From positions 1-13,415 of the forward strand of contig JAHKXX010000266.1 in assembly GCA_020627425.1 (NCBI GenBank): a DNA stretch of 13,415 nt, given 5' to 3'. Each line of letters starts with the position of its first letter. Positions within the stretch are counted from its first letter, which is position 1. The notes under the pieces were generated by a model. That model searched no databases. It was not told the origin of the DNA and saw only the letters and a list, made by a program, of their open reading frames with translations. This DNA comes from a bacterium (GTDB lineage Bacteria; Bacillota; Clostridia; Oscillospirales; Acutalibacteraceae). Shown here one piece after another: positions 13,320 to 13,415 of the stretch. The position numbers and the translations under genes were made by a program.

Positions 13320-13415
13320 TGTTACCGCCTACTTTATTGGCACGCGGCGGAGTGCCTCCGCTGTCAATTCGCGCACTCGAGTTAGTGTTACCGTCCACCT
13401 TTTTGGCACGCGGAC
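13281..13415 (-). repeat. Interspersed hairpin repeat, element D (left arm, cut by window end)
   Basis: Read on the minus strand, this is the same family as element B left arm. Two modules end in 6-3-6 GCA-loop hairpins: GCGCAG stem (13281-13295) and GCGGAG stem (13347-13361). Each is preceded on that strand by TTGACA and GAGTGCGCG. The hairpins are 66 bases apart, about half the spacing in element B, so the outer module has lost its AT patch and first stem. The right end lies outside the window. Confidence 0.85.

Overview
The window looks like a chromosomal segment of a low- to mid-GC Gram-positive anaerobe, most likely a clostridium of the Ruminococcus / [Eubacterium] siraeum type. The evidence is strong GGAGG-type ribosome binding sites, GTG and TTG starts, TTGNNN/TATAAT promoters, a Noc-like ParB protein and a fused solute-binding-protein/permease transporter. 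The genus is inferred from general gene character, not proven. No phage, plasmid or transposase gene is visible.

Layout. 1-270: interspersed repeat element A, running into the 3' end of a GNAT acetyltransferase gene (minus). 876-2354: guaB (minus) with a clear terminator. 2526-3365: a lone ParB/Noc-like CTPase gene (plus), ending at a strong terminator shared with the converging operon. 3462-6291: a three-gene minus-strand envelope operon (YdbS-like bPH2 protein, YdbT-like multi-bPH2 protein, lipoprotein). 6595-8921: an amino-acid ABC importer (fused binding protein/permease plus ATPase). 8921-9712: large head-to-head repeat element B. 9781-11371: threonine dehydratase and RidA, a metabolically matched pair driven by a promoter whose -35 box touches the repeat. 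11446-11778: repeat element C. 11794-12741: HPP-family membrane protein. 12813-13319: zinc-ribbon NUDIX hydrolase whose 3' end runs into repeat element D, which continues beyond the window.

The most striking content is the repeat family. Four elements (A-D) share one grammar. Each complete end carries a 15-base hairpin (6-bp stem, 3-base loop) preceded by TTGAC[A/C] or a near variant. The stem differs between copies while pairing is preserved, and the loop is GCA in 11 of 12 copies. Inside lie GC-rich core modules with further hairpins and a conserved TATAAT-containing AT patch. Innermost is an AT-rich leader that often carries GACTGAA heptamer tandem repeats. Hairpin ends always point outward toward genes, and element B is two such arms joined leader to leader. 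The elements touch genes very closely. They supply C-terminal tails to the GNAT and NUDIX proteins, begin on the last base of the ABC ATPase stop codon, abut the ilvA promoter, and end against the HPP ribosome binding site. The layout suggests a non-autonomous, hairpin-recognised mobile repeat (REP/REPIN-like or MITE-like) that has shaped gene ends here. That interpretation is inference; the structure itself can be read directly.
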